From Jiella endophytica (lineage in GTDB: Bacteria > Pseudomonadota > Alphaproteobacteria > Rhizobiales > Rhizobiaceae), in NCBI RefSeq assembly GCF_004519335.1, contig NZ_SOZD01000005.1, positions 421,382 to 485,381 on the forward strand: 64,000 nucleotides of DNA, in the 5' to 3' direction. How positions within the stretch are numbered: position 1 is the stretch's first letter; every line of letters begins with the position of its first letter. Below are positions 8,299 through 15,807 of this stretch, in pieces. The notes below the pieces were generated by a model. It had not been told where the DNA came from. It was given only the letters and a program-made list of their open reading frames with translations, and made no database searches. The translations under genes and the position numbers were made by a program.

Positions 8299-8753
8299 CG
8301 GACGCTCCTTTCGCGCGCCGTCGCCTCGCCGACGGCCTTGCGGAACGTCGCCAGATCGACCGGCGGCGTCGTCACCTTTTCGCCATCGGCGCTAGTGAAT
8401 GAGACCGACACGGTCGCCTCGTCTTCACGGCGGCGCCGTCCGGCTCCTGGCTTCGGTTCGCGACCCTTGCGCTGGATCGGCAACTCGTCGTCGCCGAAGG
8501 GAAGGTCGGGGTTCATGCCGAGGGCGGACAGGTAGAGGTCGAGAATCGCCTCCTGCTCCTGGCGCTCGTCGGCGTCCTGCTTGCGCAGCGAGATCACGCG
8601 GCGCAGGATCTTGGTGTCGAAGCCGTTGCCCTTGGCCTCGGCGTAGACGTCCTTGATGTCGTCGCCGATGGTCTTCTTCTCTTCCTCGAGCCGTTCGATC
8701 CGCTCGACGAAAGAGCGCAGCTGATCCTGCGCAACACCGTTCACATCACTCAT
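8295..8753 (-). CDS. gapR: GapR-like nucleoid-associated protein (DUF2312)
   Basis: 152 residues from the ATG at 8753, with AAGGAGA upstream. Residues ~6-80 match the DUF2312/GapR core: [34 protein letters not shown] and [11 protein letters not shown]. The C-terminus is a charged tail not found in the ~90-residue host protein. GapR of Caulobacter binds overtwisted AT-rich DNA ahead of forks and stimulates topoisomerases. A phage copy could help phage replication or alter host chromosome topology; that role is inferred. Confidence 0.88.
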   Translation of the reverse strand: MSDVNGVAQDQLRSFVERIERLEEEKKTIGDDIKDVYAEAKGNGFDTKILRRVISLRKQDADERQEQEAILDLYLSALGMNPDLPFGDDELPIQRKGREPKPGAGRRRREDEATVSVSFTSADGEKVTTPPVDLATFRKAVGEATARERSVR

Positions 8754-9436
8754 GCGGCGTCTCCTTCTGTGAGCCGGTTCGCTCGCGCTGCGGCGTCTGG
8801 GCAAAGGCGGGCAAGGGCGGTGGCGAAGCGCTCAGAGGCAATGCCGGGCCCGCGCCACGGGCGGATCATGCCGTCGCGCAGCGGTAGCGGCTTGACGTCC
8901 CTTGGGAGGTCCGGCCAGGCGGGTGAGAGCGAGTGGAGGTCGCGCTTCTCGGTGGCGAGCGCGCGCATGTCATAGAGCTTGACGAGAGCCCGCCCGCGAT
9001 CGTCGATCGGCGGCAGCTGCGCCGCACGGTGGATCTCGGCGTCCAGCCGGTCCTCGATGCAGAGGCGAAGGGCTCGCCATCTTGCGATCTGCGCCTCGAC
9101 GATGACGTCGGGCGTGCCGTTGGCCTCGGCCCGGCGGATCATCTCCGCCTCGACGGCCCGCCGCGCCGGCGTCGGGGTGTCGCCGAGATAGGCCTCATGC
9201 GCATCATGGAGCAGGCAATAGGCGGCGAGCGTCGGGTCGCCGGTCTCGCTCTCGGCAGCCTCGGCCATCAGCACCGAGTGCTGTGCGACGGAATAGGGGG
9301 TGGCGGTCTGCCCGGCAAAGCGGGCGAGATGCGACAGGCCGTGCGCGATCTCGGATAGGAGATGCGCCGGCTCGATGCGCGGTGCCATCAGGTCGACGAG
9401 ACGGCCGATGGCCGTGGGTGCAAAGGGGCCTGTCAC
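8750..9436 (-). CDS. HD-domain phosphohydrolase (YfbR-like)
   Basis: 228 residues from the GTG at 9436 (GGAGGAG four bases upstream). Metal-binding residues of the HD fold are visible: His53 in AQHSVLMAE and His77-Asp78 in [12 protein letters not shown]. Related phage proteins are 5'-deoxynucleotidases or (p)ppGpp-type hydrolases, so nucleotide-pool adjustment during infection is likely. It overlaps gapR by four bases. Confidence 0.8.
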   Translation of the reverse strand: MTGPFAPTAIGRLVDLMAPRIEPAHLLSEIAHGLSHLARFAGQTATPYSVAQHSVLMAEAAESETGDPTLAAYCLLHDAHEAYLGDTPTPARRAVEAEMIRRAEANGTPDVIVEAQIARWRALRLCIEDRLDAEIHRAAQLPPIDDRGRALVKLYDMRALATEKRDLHSLSPAWPDLPRDVKPLPLRDGMIRPWRGPGIASERFATALARLCPDAAARANRLTEGDAA

Positions 9437-9657
9437 GAAGCTCCTCCGTCGCCTGCGGAAGGCGCGTCGTTCATTGCCTCGGCGAGTTCGGCGGCGATCG
9501 CCCGACGATCGCCCTCGAGGATGTTGAGAGCCCGTGCGATCTGCGGTGCCCAGTCGGCGCGCGCCGTCAGGCAGACGGTCTCGGTGACGCGGCCGTTCTC
9601 GATCAGGGCGACGCCGGGCGTCGCGTGGGGTGGGTGTGCTTCGAATCGGCGGGTCAC
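9433..9657 (-). CDS. Small phage protein, function unknown
   Basis: 74 residues from a GTG that overlaps the stop of the upstream gene (GTGA). It has a beta-rich first half (GVALIENGRVTETVCL) and a helical second half. It overlaps the HD hydrolase start by four bases. No family recognised. Confidence 0.55.
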   Translation of the reverse strand: MTRRFEAHPPHATPGVALIENGRVTETVCLTARADWAPQIARALNILEGDRRAIAAELAEAMNDAPSAGDGGAS

Positions 9658-9935
9658 TGCAGCGGACCTTTCTGCGAAGCCTCGCCGCCCTCGGCGATGG
9701 CGCCGGCGATCGCCTTGCGAAGGATGGCAAGCTCGGCGGCTGGCATGCCGGCCTCGGCAAGTCGGAAGAGCACGAGTTCGGTGATCGTGGCGCATCCAGC
9801 GACCATGATCGCCGCCCGCTCGCCCGCCGTTTCGCCGGCTTTCGCGCCGGCCAGGACGCTTTCTGCCGCGATGCTCAGGGCGCCCGAAGAGGTCTCGAGG
9901 AAACGATCGGCGAGGTCTTCCCGCGAAAGCGTCAT
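9654..9935 (-). CDS. Phage protein, function unknown
   Basis: 93 residues, mostly predicted helix and alanine-rich, in the overlapping chain of leftward early genes. No motif recognised. Confidence 0.55.
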   Translation of the reverse strand: MTLSREDLADRFLETSSGALSIAAESVLAGAKAGETAGERAAIMVAGCATITELVLFRLAEAGMPAAELAILRKAIAGAIAEGGEASQKGPLQ

Positions 9936-10117
9936 GATGCGCCTCCAGCCCTGTCGCGCTTGACCTTGGAAATGACGGAGCCCTTGGGAGCAGCCTTCGC
10001 GGCGACCTTGCGGGCGGCCCCCGCCGTGGCGGCGGTGACGGTCTCGACGAGGCCGCCGATGAAATGGACGCGGAAGGTGCCGCCCTTGGTGCTGCGCCGG
10101 CTAGAACGGGCGGTCAT
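9932..10117 (-). CDS. Small basic phage protein
   Basis: 61 residues from the ATG at 10117 (GAGGAGG upstream), strongly basic at both ends (TARSSRRSTKGG ... SKVKRDRAG). A nucleic-acid-binding role is possible but unproven. It overlaps the 3' end of the preceding gene by 17 bases. Confidence 0.5.
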   Translation of the reverse strand: MTARSSRRSTKGGTFRVHFIGGLVETVTAATAGAARKVAAKAAPKGSVISKVKRDRAGGAS

Positions 10118-10433
10118 CGTCGACCTCCTCGTCCTCGCTGGTGATGGCCGGGCGATAGTCGACAGGCCGGACCGGTCGCGGATCAGCGCCGTAGCGCTCG
10201 CGGGCCGACCGTCGGGCGATTTCCTCGGTGGTCGGGCGCAGGCTGTAGACCGCGCCACCGCCGTAATATTCGGTGACGTATTCCTCGCCGGCTTCGCCGA
10301 CAGGAATGTCGACGCGCAGCATCTTTGATGCTGCTATCTCGACTTCCTTGACGAAGCCCGGGCGGACGCGATGGCCCATCAACTCGAGAATGGCCCAGCC
10401 CTCGAAGGCCGATGCGGTCGTTTCGGTGGTCAT
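10101..10433 (-). CDS. Conserved phage protein of the FEGWAILELMGHR type
   Basis: 110 residues. The N-terminal half (FEGWAILELMGHRVRPGFVKEVEI) is a pattern common to small proteins in rhizobial and other proteobacterial phages, with no known function. The C-terminus is acidic. The ATG at 10433 overlaps the upstream stop (ATGA). Confidence 0.6.
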   Translation of the reverse strand: MTTETTASAFEGWAILELMGHRVRPGFVKEVEIAASKMLRVDIPVGEAGEEYVTEYYGGGAVYSLRPTTEEIARRSARERYGADPRPVRPVDYRPAITSEDEEVDDDRPF

Positions 10434-10579
10434 GACGCGGTCCCCCGATAGGCGACGAAGGCCTCCTGGCTGGCGCGGTCGATGGCGCCGGCCCGATCGG
10501 CGCCGGCCATGCAGCCGACGGCGAAGAGGCAGGCGGCGGCAAGCAGCGCCGCAGCCTCGGTAAGCTGCCGGGTGCTCAT
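10430..10579 (-). CDS. 49-residue protein with signal or lipoprotein-like N-terminus
   Basis: Hydrophobic residues 8-22 (EAAALLAAACLFAVGC) end in Gly-Cys, resembling a lipobox (A-V-G-C). Both ends overlap neighbours by four bases (ATGA), supporting translation as part of the operon. Confidence 0.45.
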   Translation of the reverse strand: MSTRQLTEAAALLAAACLFAVGCMAGADRAGAIDRASQEAFVAYRGTAS

Positions 10580-10887
10580 GCGACCCGCCGTTCCGACACG
10601 CCATAGGCGAGCTGCCGGGCGATGCGGCCGTCGCGGGTGAGATCGTCGGGCGTGAAGCCGGCCTCGATCAGATCGGCGTCGGTGCAGGCGCCGGTCAGCG
10701 CTGCAATGTCGATCATCCTCGCGGCCATGCGCTCGGCGGATTCGGAGACGTCTGGAAAGGCTTTGTCTGCCCCGGCCTTAAGCTTCGCGGCGAGGCCGCT
10801 CGCTGGCGGGGACCCCGCATCTGTCGGCAGATTGGAGCGGCGGGCGCGGGCGATCTCGGCCGGTGTGAGAGTACGAAACGCGATCAT
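10576..10887 (-). CDS. Phage protein, function unknown
   Basis: 103 residues from an ATG with GGAGG upstream. No domain recognised; the C-terminal half is predicted helical. It is the second gene of the leftward operon. Confidence 0.55.
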   Translation of the reverse strand: MIAFRTLTPAEIARARRSNLPTDAGSPPASGLAAKLKAGADKAFPDVSESAERMAARMIDIAALTGACTDADLIEAGFTPDDLTRDGRIARQLAYGVSERRVA

Positions 10888-10891
10888 CGCC

Positions 10892-11212
10892 TCAGCCTCC
10901 GATCACGGGAAGGCTGAGGATGCCGGCGGCAAAGCCGAAGCCGATCAGCACCGCAGCGACGAGCGAGGCAGCGAAGAAGACCGCCATGAGAAATGCGTCG
11001 AGACGCCTGCGGGCCTCGCCGGCAGCAATCAGCTCGGTGCGGAGTGCCGCGTCGCCCTCGTCGAAGAAGCCGAAATGACGGCGGCTCACGGCCTGGGGAT
11101 CGAAGTAGACGCCGCCCGACGCCGCGCGGGGAGGACGCCCGGCGTCGGACGGCGCAGGCGCCGCCGTCTGGGAGGAGGAGGCGACGGCGGGTCTGAAGAG
11201 GGTAGTTCGCAC
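10892..11212 (-). CDS. Single-pass membrane protein, first gene of leftward operon
   Basis: 106 residues from a GTG with AGGAGC six bases upstream. The N-terminus is proline- and alanine-rich and one hydrophobic helix spans ~74-98. It starts about 27 bases after the predicted leftward transcription start, so it is the operator-proximal gene. Unknown function; this is where lambda-like phages often keep regulatory or exclusion genes. Confidence 0.55.
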   Translation of the reverse strand: MRTTLFRPAVASSSQTAAPAPSDAGRPPRAASGGVYFDPQAVSRRHFGFFDEGDAALRTELIAAGEARRRLDAFLMAVFFAASLVAAVLIGFGFAAGILSLPVIGG

Positions 11213-11245
11213 GAAAATGCTCCTATCGGAGGTTGATGGGAGGCA

Positions 11246-11274
11246 AAGCTAATGCGGTCTTTTGTCCGCGTCAA
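11246..11274 (-). promoter_or_regulatory. Leftward early promoter (PL-like)
   Basis: On the minus strand TTGACG (11274-11269), a 17-base spacer and TAGCTT (11251-11246). Operator OL1 fills the spacer, so repressor binding should exclude RNA polymerase. Confidence 0.6.
11252..11271. promoter_or_regulatory. Repressor operator OL1
   Basis: ATGCGGTCTTTTGTCCGCGT, an inverted repeat GCGG-N8-CCGC matching the site between the repressor and Cro-position genes. Confidence 0.7.
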
Positions 11275-11280
11275 GCTGAA

Positions 11281-11300
11281 ATGCGGTCAAACGTCCGCTT
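11281..11300. promoter_or_regulatory. Repressor operator OL2
   Basis: ATGCGGTCAAACGTCCGCTT, the same GCGG-N8-CCGC dyad, 29 bases from OL1. This spacing would allow cooperative binding. Confidence 0.7.
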
Positions 11301-11354
11301 GTCGTCTCCGTTGCTTCGCGCGAGCCTTGCGAGTGCAGATTGTGGAGGCGGCGC

Positions 11355-11975
11355 ATGGATGTGGCGAAGCGGCTTGAGGATGCAATGGGGACGGGGGAGC
11401 TCGTCTCCATCCGGTATCATGGCGGTAGTCAGCCGGGCGCGATCCGGGACATTGCTCCGCTGGCCATTGAGGGGACGAAGCTCCGGGCCCGATGTTACGC
11501 GTCCCACACCGTCAAGACGTTTTCGCTCGACAAGATCGAGCCGCTGCCGACACCGGCCCGCACGGCCGATCCCGCGCGCTGGCAGGCGGGATGGTTTCCA
11601 GACGTCGAGGGCGAGCCGGATGCGGTTGAGGACATTTGCCCGGGTTCTCGCGAGCGATGGGCCGCACTCGGCTGGTCGGTGCGCGAGACGGCTGACGGAT
11701 CGGGTTTCGCACTCCGCCTTCATCGCCCGAAAAAGCGAGGATCCGGCTTTCTCGCCGCGCCGTGCGTCGAATTGTGTTTCACGCCGATGCGCCGGCGCGT
11801 TGTCATGACCGGGGATGTCACCGCGTCCGGGGCCGCCGTCCTCGTCGAGGTCGAGGATGGAGAAAGCGCGCGGCCGTGGCGGCTAAGGACGCGCAGCGAC
11901 ACGCGGACATGGAAGCATTACGATAAGGCTGCGGCGGCTTTTCGAGAGGCGGCCGATCGCGGACCTGGCGCCTGA
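11355..11975 (+). CDS. WYL-like domain protein
   Basis: 206 residues from the ATG at 11355 (TGGAGG upstream). Residues ~12-60 (VSIRYHGGSQPGAIRDI, then LRARCY and KTFSLDKIE) resemble the WYL-type fold that senses ligands or nucleic acid in bacterial regulators. No HTH domain is attached. It lies between the two operator regions and ends back to back with the repressor: its TGA at 11973 and the repressor stop share the palindrome TGATCA. A modulator of the phage switch is an attractive but untested guess. Confidence 0.5.
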   Translation: MDVAKRLEDAMGTGELVSIRYHGGSQPGAIRDIAPLAIEGTKLRARCYASHTVKTFSLDKIEPLPTPARTADPARWQAGWFPDVEGEPDAVEDICPGSRERWAALGWSVRETADGSGFALRLHRPKKRGSGFLAAPCVELCFTPMRRRVVMTGDVTASGAAVLVEVEDGESARPWRLRTRSDTRTWKHYDKAAAAFREAADRGPGA

Positions 11976-12752
11976 TCAGACGCCGAACAGCTCGTTCAGC
12001 GTCAGAACGCGATGCACCGCTTTGAGGTGGCGCGCGGAAAACTCGACCGTTGCGTCGGGGTTGAGCTTGCGGATGAACAGCTTGTCAGAGGTCGCGTGGT
12101 CATAGATGCCGACGAACGCCTCTACGCCACTGTGCTCGGCATATTGCGCCTGGACGACGACGGTGTCGCCCTGGCGGGGCGGCTTGTAGGGATGAACGAA
12201 TCGGAGGTCGCCGGGCATGTGCGCCGGCACCATGGAGTTGCCGGCGACGTAGAAGGCGTAGGCCTCCGGCACCTGCATCAGGGCCGGCGGCCGCCGAACA
12301 AACTCGACGACGCGGCTCTCCATCTCGAAAGCGCCCTCGTGACGGACGGCAAGGGACGCAGCGGCAGTGCCATAGACCGGCATGTTCGGCGGCATGGCCT
12401 CTCGCATCTGGTCGAGATTAACCGAAGCGATCGGCAAAACCTCTGAGAGCGGGCGTCCGGCTTCAGCCTGTGATCCCCTATCTTCCGACTTCTCAGATGC
12501 TTGAACACCAGGCGTCTTCTCGCCGCGACCCCATCGCAGCCATTCGAACGTCGTCTCCAGTCCGTTCGCAAGTTTCTGCAAGTTGTCTGTGTGCGGTACT
12601 TGGCCGGGTCGGCGCAGCGTGTTGCGCACAAAGTCCCGCGAGAGTCCGCTCCGAATTGCGGCGGCGTTGGCGCTCAGGCCAAGGTCGGCCAAGCGCTCGC
12701 TGATCCGCGCATGCAGCGCCTCGGCGGTGTGATTGTTTGTCGCATCAGCCAT
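11976..12752 (-). CDS. S24-type (LexA/CI-like) phage repressor
   Basis: 258 residues from the ATG at 12752; an ATG at 12788 would add 12. The N-terminus holds an XRE-like HTH (RISERLADLGLSANAAAIRSG ... FVRNTLRR). The C-terminal S24 peptidase fold has Ser173 in VAGNSMVP and Lys229 in FIRKLNP, the Ser-Lys dyad used for RecA-stimulated self-cleavage. Expected role: keep PL and PR silent in the lysogen and release them after DNA damage. A dyad operator abuts the start codon, suggesting autoregulation. Confidence 0.88.
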   Translation of the reverse strand: MADATNNHTAEALHARISERLADLGLSANAAAIRSGLSRDFVRNTLRRPGQVPHTDNLQKLANGLETTFEWLRWGRGEKTPGVQASEKSEDRGSQAEAGRPLSEVLPIASVNLDQMREAMPPNMPVYGTAAASLAVRHEGAFEMESRVVEFVRRPPALMQVPEAYAFYVAGNSMVPAHMPGDLRFVHPYKPPRQGDTVVVQAQYAEHSGVEAFVGIYDHATSDKLFIRKLNPDATVEFSARHLKAVHRVLTLNELFGV

Positions 12753-12753
12753 G

Positions 12754-12773
12754 TCGCGGACAATAATCCGCGC
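12754..12773. promoter_or_regulatory. Operator OR2 at the repressor start
   Basis: GCGG at 12756-12759 and CCGC at 12768-12771 with eight bases between, the same geometry as OR1, OL1 and OL2. It sits two bases upstream of the proposed repressor start codon. Confidence 0.5.
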
Positions 12774-12803
12774 GAGCGCCGAAGTCATGCGGACGATCGC
12801 CCG

Positions 12804-12832
12804 TTGACTATGCGGTCAAATGTCCGCATATT
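12804..12832 (+). promoter_or_regulatory. Rightward early promoter (PR-like)
   Basis: TTGACT (12804-12809), a 17-base spacer and CATATT (12827-12832). The predicted start of transcription is at or beside the ATG at 12839, implying a leaderless mRNA. OR1 fills the spacer, mirroring PL. Confidence 0.65.
12810..12829. promoter_or_regulatory. Repressor operator OR1
   Basis: ATGCGGTCAAATGTCCGCAT, a dyad with perfect ATGCGG/CCGCAT arms, the best match among the four operators. Confidence 0.75.
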
Positions 12833-12838
12833 GCCCGC

Positions 12839-13255
12839 ATGATGACCCTCCGCGAACAACTCATTCATGTGGCTGACCGCTACTGCCAGGCTGTTGGCCT
12901 GTCGCGAGCCCGCGTCTCGACCATTGTCCTTGGCCGAGGTTCGAAGCTCGACGACCTCGCGCGGGGCGGAGATGTGACCACTCGCATTTTCGAGCAGGCG
13001 GTCAGCTGGTTCTCCGCCAATTGGCCCGACGGCACCGACTGGCCGAATGGCATCGCACGACCTGCGCCGCAGCCTCAGGCCAGCGCGGGTGTCGTTGGCA
13101 GGGATGAGGCGGGCGCGGGTTCTCTGCCAGCGAAGAGCGACGCGAGTGAGCTTAAGGGCGGGGCAGACAACGATCATGGCGGCGAAAATGCGGCAGATCG
13201 GCTGACGGCGCATCGGCAATGTGCCGGCGGTTTTGCCGACGAGGCGACACGATGA
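12839..13255 (+). CDS. Cro-position phage regulator
   Basis: 138 residues. The N-terminal ~70 (REQLIHVADRYCQAVGLSRARVSTIVLGRG ... TRIFEQAVSWFSANWPDG) have an HTH-like layout seen in small regulators next to repressors in rhizobial prophages. The C-terminal half is low complexity. It is divergent from the repressor and the first rightward gene, hence Cro-like by position. No Shine-Dalgarno sequence precedes the ATG and the promoter predicts a leaderless transcript. Confidence 0.6.
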   Translation: MMTLREQLIHVADRYCQAVGLSRARVSTIVLGRGSKLDDLARGGDVTTRIFEQAVSWFSANWPDGTDWPNGIARPAPQPQASAGVVGRDEAGAGSLPAKSDASELKGGADNDHGGENAADRLTAHRQCAGGFADEATR

Positions 13256-13746
13256 GGCCGCAGAAGCCTCGTCGTGGTGCGCATGCGGCGCTCGCCGCAG
13301 CTGTCGCGGAGATCGGCGAAAGCGCGCGGGGCGAGCCGCAGCTCGGCATGGCGGAGGTTGCCGCCTTCCTGTCCGTCTCCGAGGGCACGCTCTACAAGGC
13401 GCTCGATCCCGACCAGGCAGGTGAATTCTCCTATGTGCGCGCGCGGCAGATCACCGAGCGCTACGGCTGCACGGCTCTTGCCGAAGACATGGCCATGGCC
13501 GCGGGCGGCATCTTCGTCCGGCTGACCGGCGAGAAGGTCGGGAGTGCCCGCTACATGAAGACGATCGCCGAGATCGGCGAAAGCATCCACGCCGTCGTCC
13601 GGAACATCGCCACCGCCGCCGAAGACGGGCGCATCGAAGCGGTTGAGGTGAGGGCGCTGCGCATGCGGGAAAGCATCGCGGCGGCGCTCGTCGTCCTCGT
13701 CACCCACGACCTGCACCTCAAGCAGATCCTGGAGGCGGGCGAATGA
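13252..13746 (+). CDS. CII-like phage regulatory protein
   Basis: 164 residues. The segment MAEVAAFLSVSEGTLYKALD ... FSYVRARQITERYG is a helix-turn-helix arrangement like the phage regulatory CII family of P2-type phages; the C-terminal half is helical. The ATG overlaps the previous stop (ATGA), so it is co-translated with the Cro-position gene. Confidence 0.65.
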   Translation: MRPQKPRRGAHAALAAAVAEIGESARGEPQLGMAEVAAFLSVSEGTLYKALDPDQAGEFSYVRARQITERYGCTALAEDMAMAAGGIFVRLTGEKVGSARYMKTIAEIGESIHAVVRNIATAAEDGRIEAVEVRALRMRESIAAALVVLVTHDLHLKQILEAGE

Positions 13747-13820
13747 GCGGCCAAGCTCGTCAGGTTCGGGCTGCGCGGCGTCATGAGCGCTTCGCAACGC
13801 TCCAAATGGAGCCGACTTGT

Positions 13821-14798
13821 CTATCGAGACGGCTCCTGAATAATGAGCAAAGTTTCGTCGCCGTTTGCAGCGAAGTCGATCCAATAGAGGTCGTCAGTAT
13901 CGCGAAAATCAAAGCGAAGGGTATTTGGAAACTCTCCTGCTACGAATTTCTCTCTGAATGCATTGGATATTGCGGGCATGCTCTCATATCTTGTCGTGGG
14001 AATGTCTGTCATGACCTCTATGCAACTGGACCGCAAAGCAAGGGTAGGGAGGCTTTTGCACGCAAGAAAGGATTGAGGGAACGTAACTATCCCCCCTTCA
14101 AAAGTTATATGCCAAACCCCGGCGATTGGATGCCATCTAGCATCTGGGTGTGTAGTCCCGAAAGCAAGACTCTTCATGGACGTTCTCCCAATTTTCGCGC
14201 CGCTCTCCATAGCCGAATACATGTATTTCATTGCATAAGTATTATCACTGATACCTATCGACTGCATCTTGTCTGCAAGGAGATCCATCGCGATCTGCCA
14301 GTATCGAGTTTCGGGGGCTACTATTATTCGCTGCAGAACTCGAATGGCGATTTCGATATCGGTCTTGCTTTCGGAATTGAGAAGATTCGCGCTGATTCGG
14401 AGATCTTCAAGATTCTGCTTCTCTTCAGATGCAAGTCTCTGAAGGCGTGTCTCCTTAATCTGGTCGGTCTGCCGATCGATTGCGTCACGCTGAGAATCGG
14501 CATGGCGACTAGCAATCGTGCCGCGCCACAAGACGGAGAAGGCGGTCACCAGGGCGCCAAGAAAGACCGAGACACGCCAAACGACGTCAAGGCGAAACCG
14601 CTCGTCCCCGTTCACAAGCTTCGGCGAGTCGAAGAGCGGCAGGCCCAGCCACGCCACGACGTAGACCGCGAAACAAAGCGTCACCAACGTAGCCAGCAAG
14701 AAGACGCGTTCGAGCGCGCGGCGCCAACGGAGGGACCACAACCAGTCCTTCACGCGCCGAAAAGCACTCCGGTCCTCCCGGTCGAGTCTGTCAGGCAT
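13821..14798 (-). CDS. Two-TM membrane protein, antisense cargo gene (paralogue 1)
   Basis: 325 residues from the ATG at 14798 (GGAGG six bases upstream). Two transmembrane helices (~31-53 and ~73-91) are followed by LWRGTIASR, a charged coiled coil (~95-135) and a ~190-residue cytoplasmic region with AMDLLADKMQ. The paralogue at 15808-17001 shares this architecture and the motifs VLWRG, RQ...DR.T.QI and AMDLLAD. It lies antisense between rightward early genes, has its own promoter-like upstream region and is poorer in GC than its neighbours. No function is known; exclusion of other phages or another lysogenic trait is the best guess. Confidence 0.75.
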   Translation of the reverse strand: MPDRLDREDRSAFRRVKDWLWSLRWRRALERVFLLATLVTLCFAVYVVAWLGLPLFDSPKLVNGDERFRLDVVWRVSVFLGALVTAFSVLWRGTIASRHADSQRDAIDRQTDQIKETRLQRLASEEKQNLEDLRISANLLNSESKTDIEIAIRVLQRIIVAPETRYWQIAMDLLADKMQSIGISDNTYAMKYMYSAMESGAKIGRTSMKSLAFGTTHPDARWHPIAGVWHITFEGGIVTFPQSFLACKSLPTLALRSSCIEVMTDIPTTRYESMPAISNAFREKFVAGEFPNTLRFDFRDTDDLYWIDFAANGDETLLIIQEPSR

Positions 14799-14857
14799 TC
14801 CCCACCTCCGCGCGCGATCGTAGCGGCCGCCCTCCGCAACGCAAGGGCGAGGGCGGC
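14799..14857 (-). promoter_or_regulatory. 59-bp upstream module, copy 1
   Basis: It aligns without gaps to 17002-17060 (42 of 59 identical). It includes CTTGCGTTGCG, CGCTACG and GGAGGTGGG. A possible promoter is TTGCGT, 16 bases, TACGAT. It fills exactly the space between the minus-strand cargo gene and gcrA on the plus strand. Confidence 0.6.
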
Positions 14858-15622
14858 ATGAGCCCGCGACAGAACACCTCCACACGACGCGATATCACTC
14901 GTCGTTCGGCTGTCCTCGACGGCTGCGCCCGCTCAGCGGTCCGGTCCAACCTCCCGACGGACTGGACGGGCCGGGAGATCGCCGAGGCGGCGCGGCTTTG
15001 GAGCGAGGGCGTCGGCGCGACGCAGATCGGCGTGGCGCTGGGCCGCTCGAAAGGCTCCGTCCTCGGGATGATGCATCGCAATCGCGCCCGCTTCCCGCTC
15101 CGCAAGGGCGGTGGCGTGTCGCTGGCGAAGACGCGTCCGATCTCCCCCCTTGAGGGGGGTCGGGAGCGAGACGCGCGGCTCGCATCCGACCCTGGCAAGG
15201 CAGAGGGGGGTGCCTCGACCCCGTCACTACCCCCCTCTGAGCTGCCGCCCATCTCCCCCTCAAGGGGGGAGATCACCGAGCGTCGGGGCCACCGCCCTTC
15301 GAAGCCGCCTCTAGCGGCACCGCGGGATGATAACGGCCAGACACCGAGCCAGGTCACGCATCAGCCCGAAGCGCCATCGCTCGCCGCACGCGCTGCGGCC
15401 TTCGCGCCGCTTCCCGGCACCAGGCCGGTGCCGCACCTGACGCTCGAGGCAACGACCTTGCGCACCGGCTGCACCTGGCCGGTCGAGGTCGAGGGCCACT
15501 CCGGCCCGCAGCTCTTCTGCGACGCGCCGGTCTCTCTCGCCCGCCGCGAAAGCGGCCAGCGCTGCTGGTGCGACACGCACGCCGCCCTCGGCCGCGGCGA
15601 ATGGACGGGGAGGTCGGCGTGA
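14858..15622 (+). CDS. gcrA: GcrA-like cell-cycle regulator with in-frame repeat insertion
   Basis: 254 residues. Residues ~36-80 match the GcrA N-terminal HTH (WTGREIAEAARLWSEGVGA, then QIGVALGRS). The C-terminal ~55 match the GcrA sigma-binding end (GCTWPVE ... LFCDAP ... RCWCDTHAA). GcrA is an alphaproteobacterial factor that works with sigma70 at promoters carrying methylated GANTC sites. Between the domains, residues ~94-140 are encoded by a rhizobial-type palindromic repeat inserted in frame, a linker absent from ordinary GcrA. The phage copy may redirect host or phage transcription. Confidence 0.85.
   Translation: MSPRQNTSTRRDITRRSAVLDGCARSAVRSNLPTDWTGREIAEAARLWSEGVGATQIGVALGRSKGSVLGMMHRNRARFPLRKGGGVSLAKTRPISPLEGGRERDARLASDPGKAEGGASTPSLPPSELPPISPSRGEITERRGHRPSKPPLAAPRDDNGQTPSQVTHQPEAPSLAARAAAFAPLPGTRPVPHLTLEATTLRTGCTWPVEVEGHSGPQLFCDAPVSLARRESGQRCWCDTHAALGRGEWTGRSA
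15139..15276. repeat. Palindromic repeat element inside gcrA
   Basis: Nested inverted repeats: CCCCCCTTGAGGGGGG at 15144-15159, AGGGGGGT paired with ACCCCCCT around 15203-15237, and ATCTCCCCCT-CAA-GGGGGGAGAT at 15251-15273. This is the sort of element normally found between rhizobial genes. Here it is in frame and without stop codons. Confidence 0.75.
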
Positions 15623-15807
15623 TCGCCCGCAAGCTTCTGGTCTCCGCGTTTGACATCGAAGCCGTCACCTTTTTTAGGCCGCTGGCCGCCTGGCAGGCGA
15701 CGGCTGCAGTGCGAGTATCAGACAGCGTTGACGAGATGCTCGAAGGCGCGATCACAAAACTCGCTGCAAAAAGCAATCCTGCGTCTGCTGTGGCGGCTCA
15801 GTATCTT
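15619..15807 (+). other. Gap with possible interrupted plus-strand gene start
   Basis: A GTG at 15619 overlaps the gcrA stop (GTGA) and has GGGGAGG upstream, the usual coupled start of this operon. The reading frame continues into the antisense of the next cargo gene. The ~63 codons before that gene's stop show no known domain. It may be the stump of an operon gene interrupted by the cargo insertion, or chance. Confidence 0.3.

Noticed and set aside
13743..14861. A 372-codon plus-strand frame opposite the first two-TM gene
   Set aside because: The minus-strand frame has TM helices, a good ribosome-binding site and a paralogue; the plus frame has none. Only its first codons may be a gene stump.
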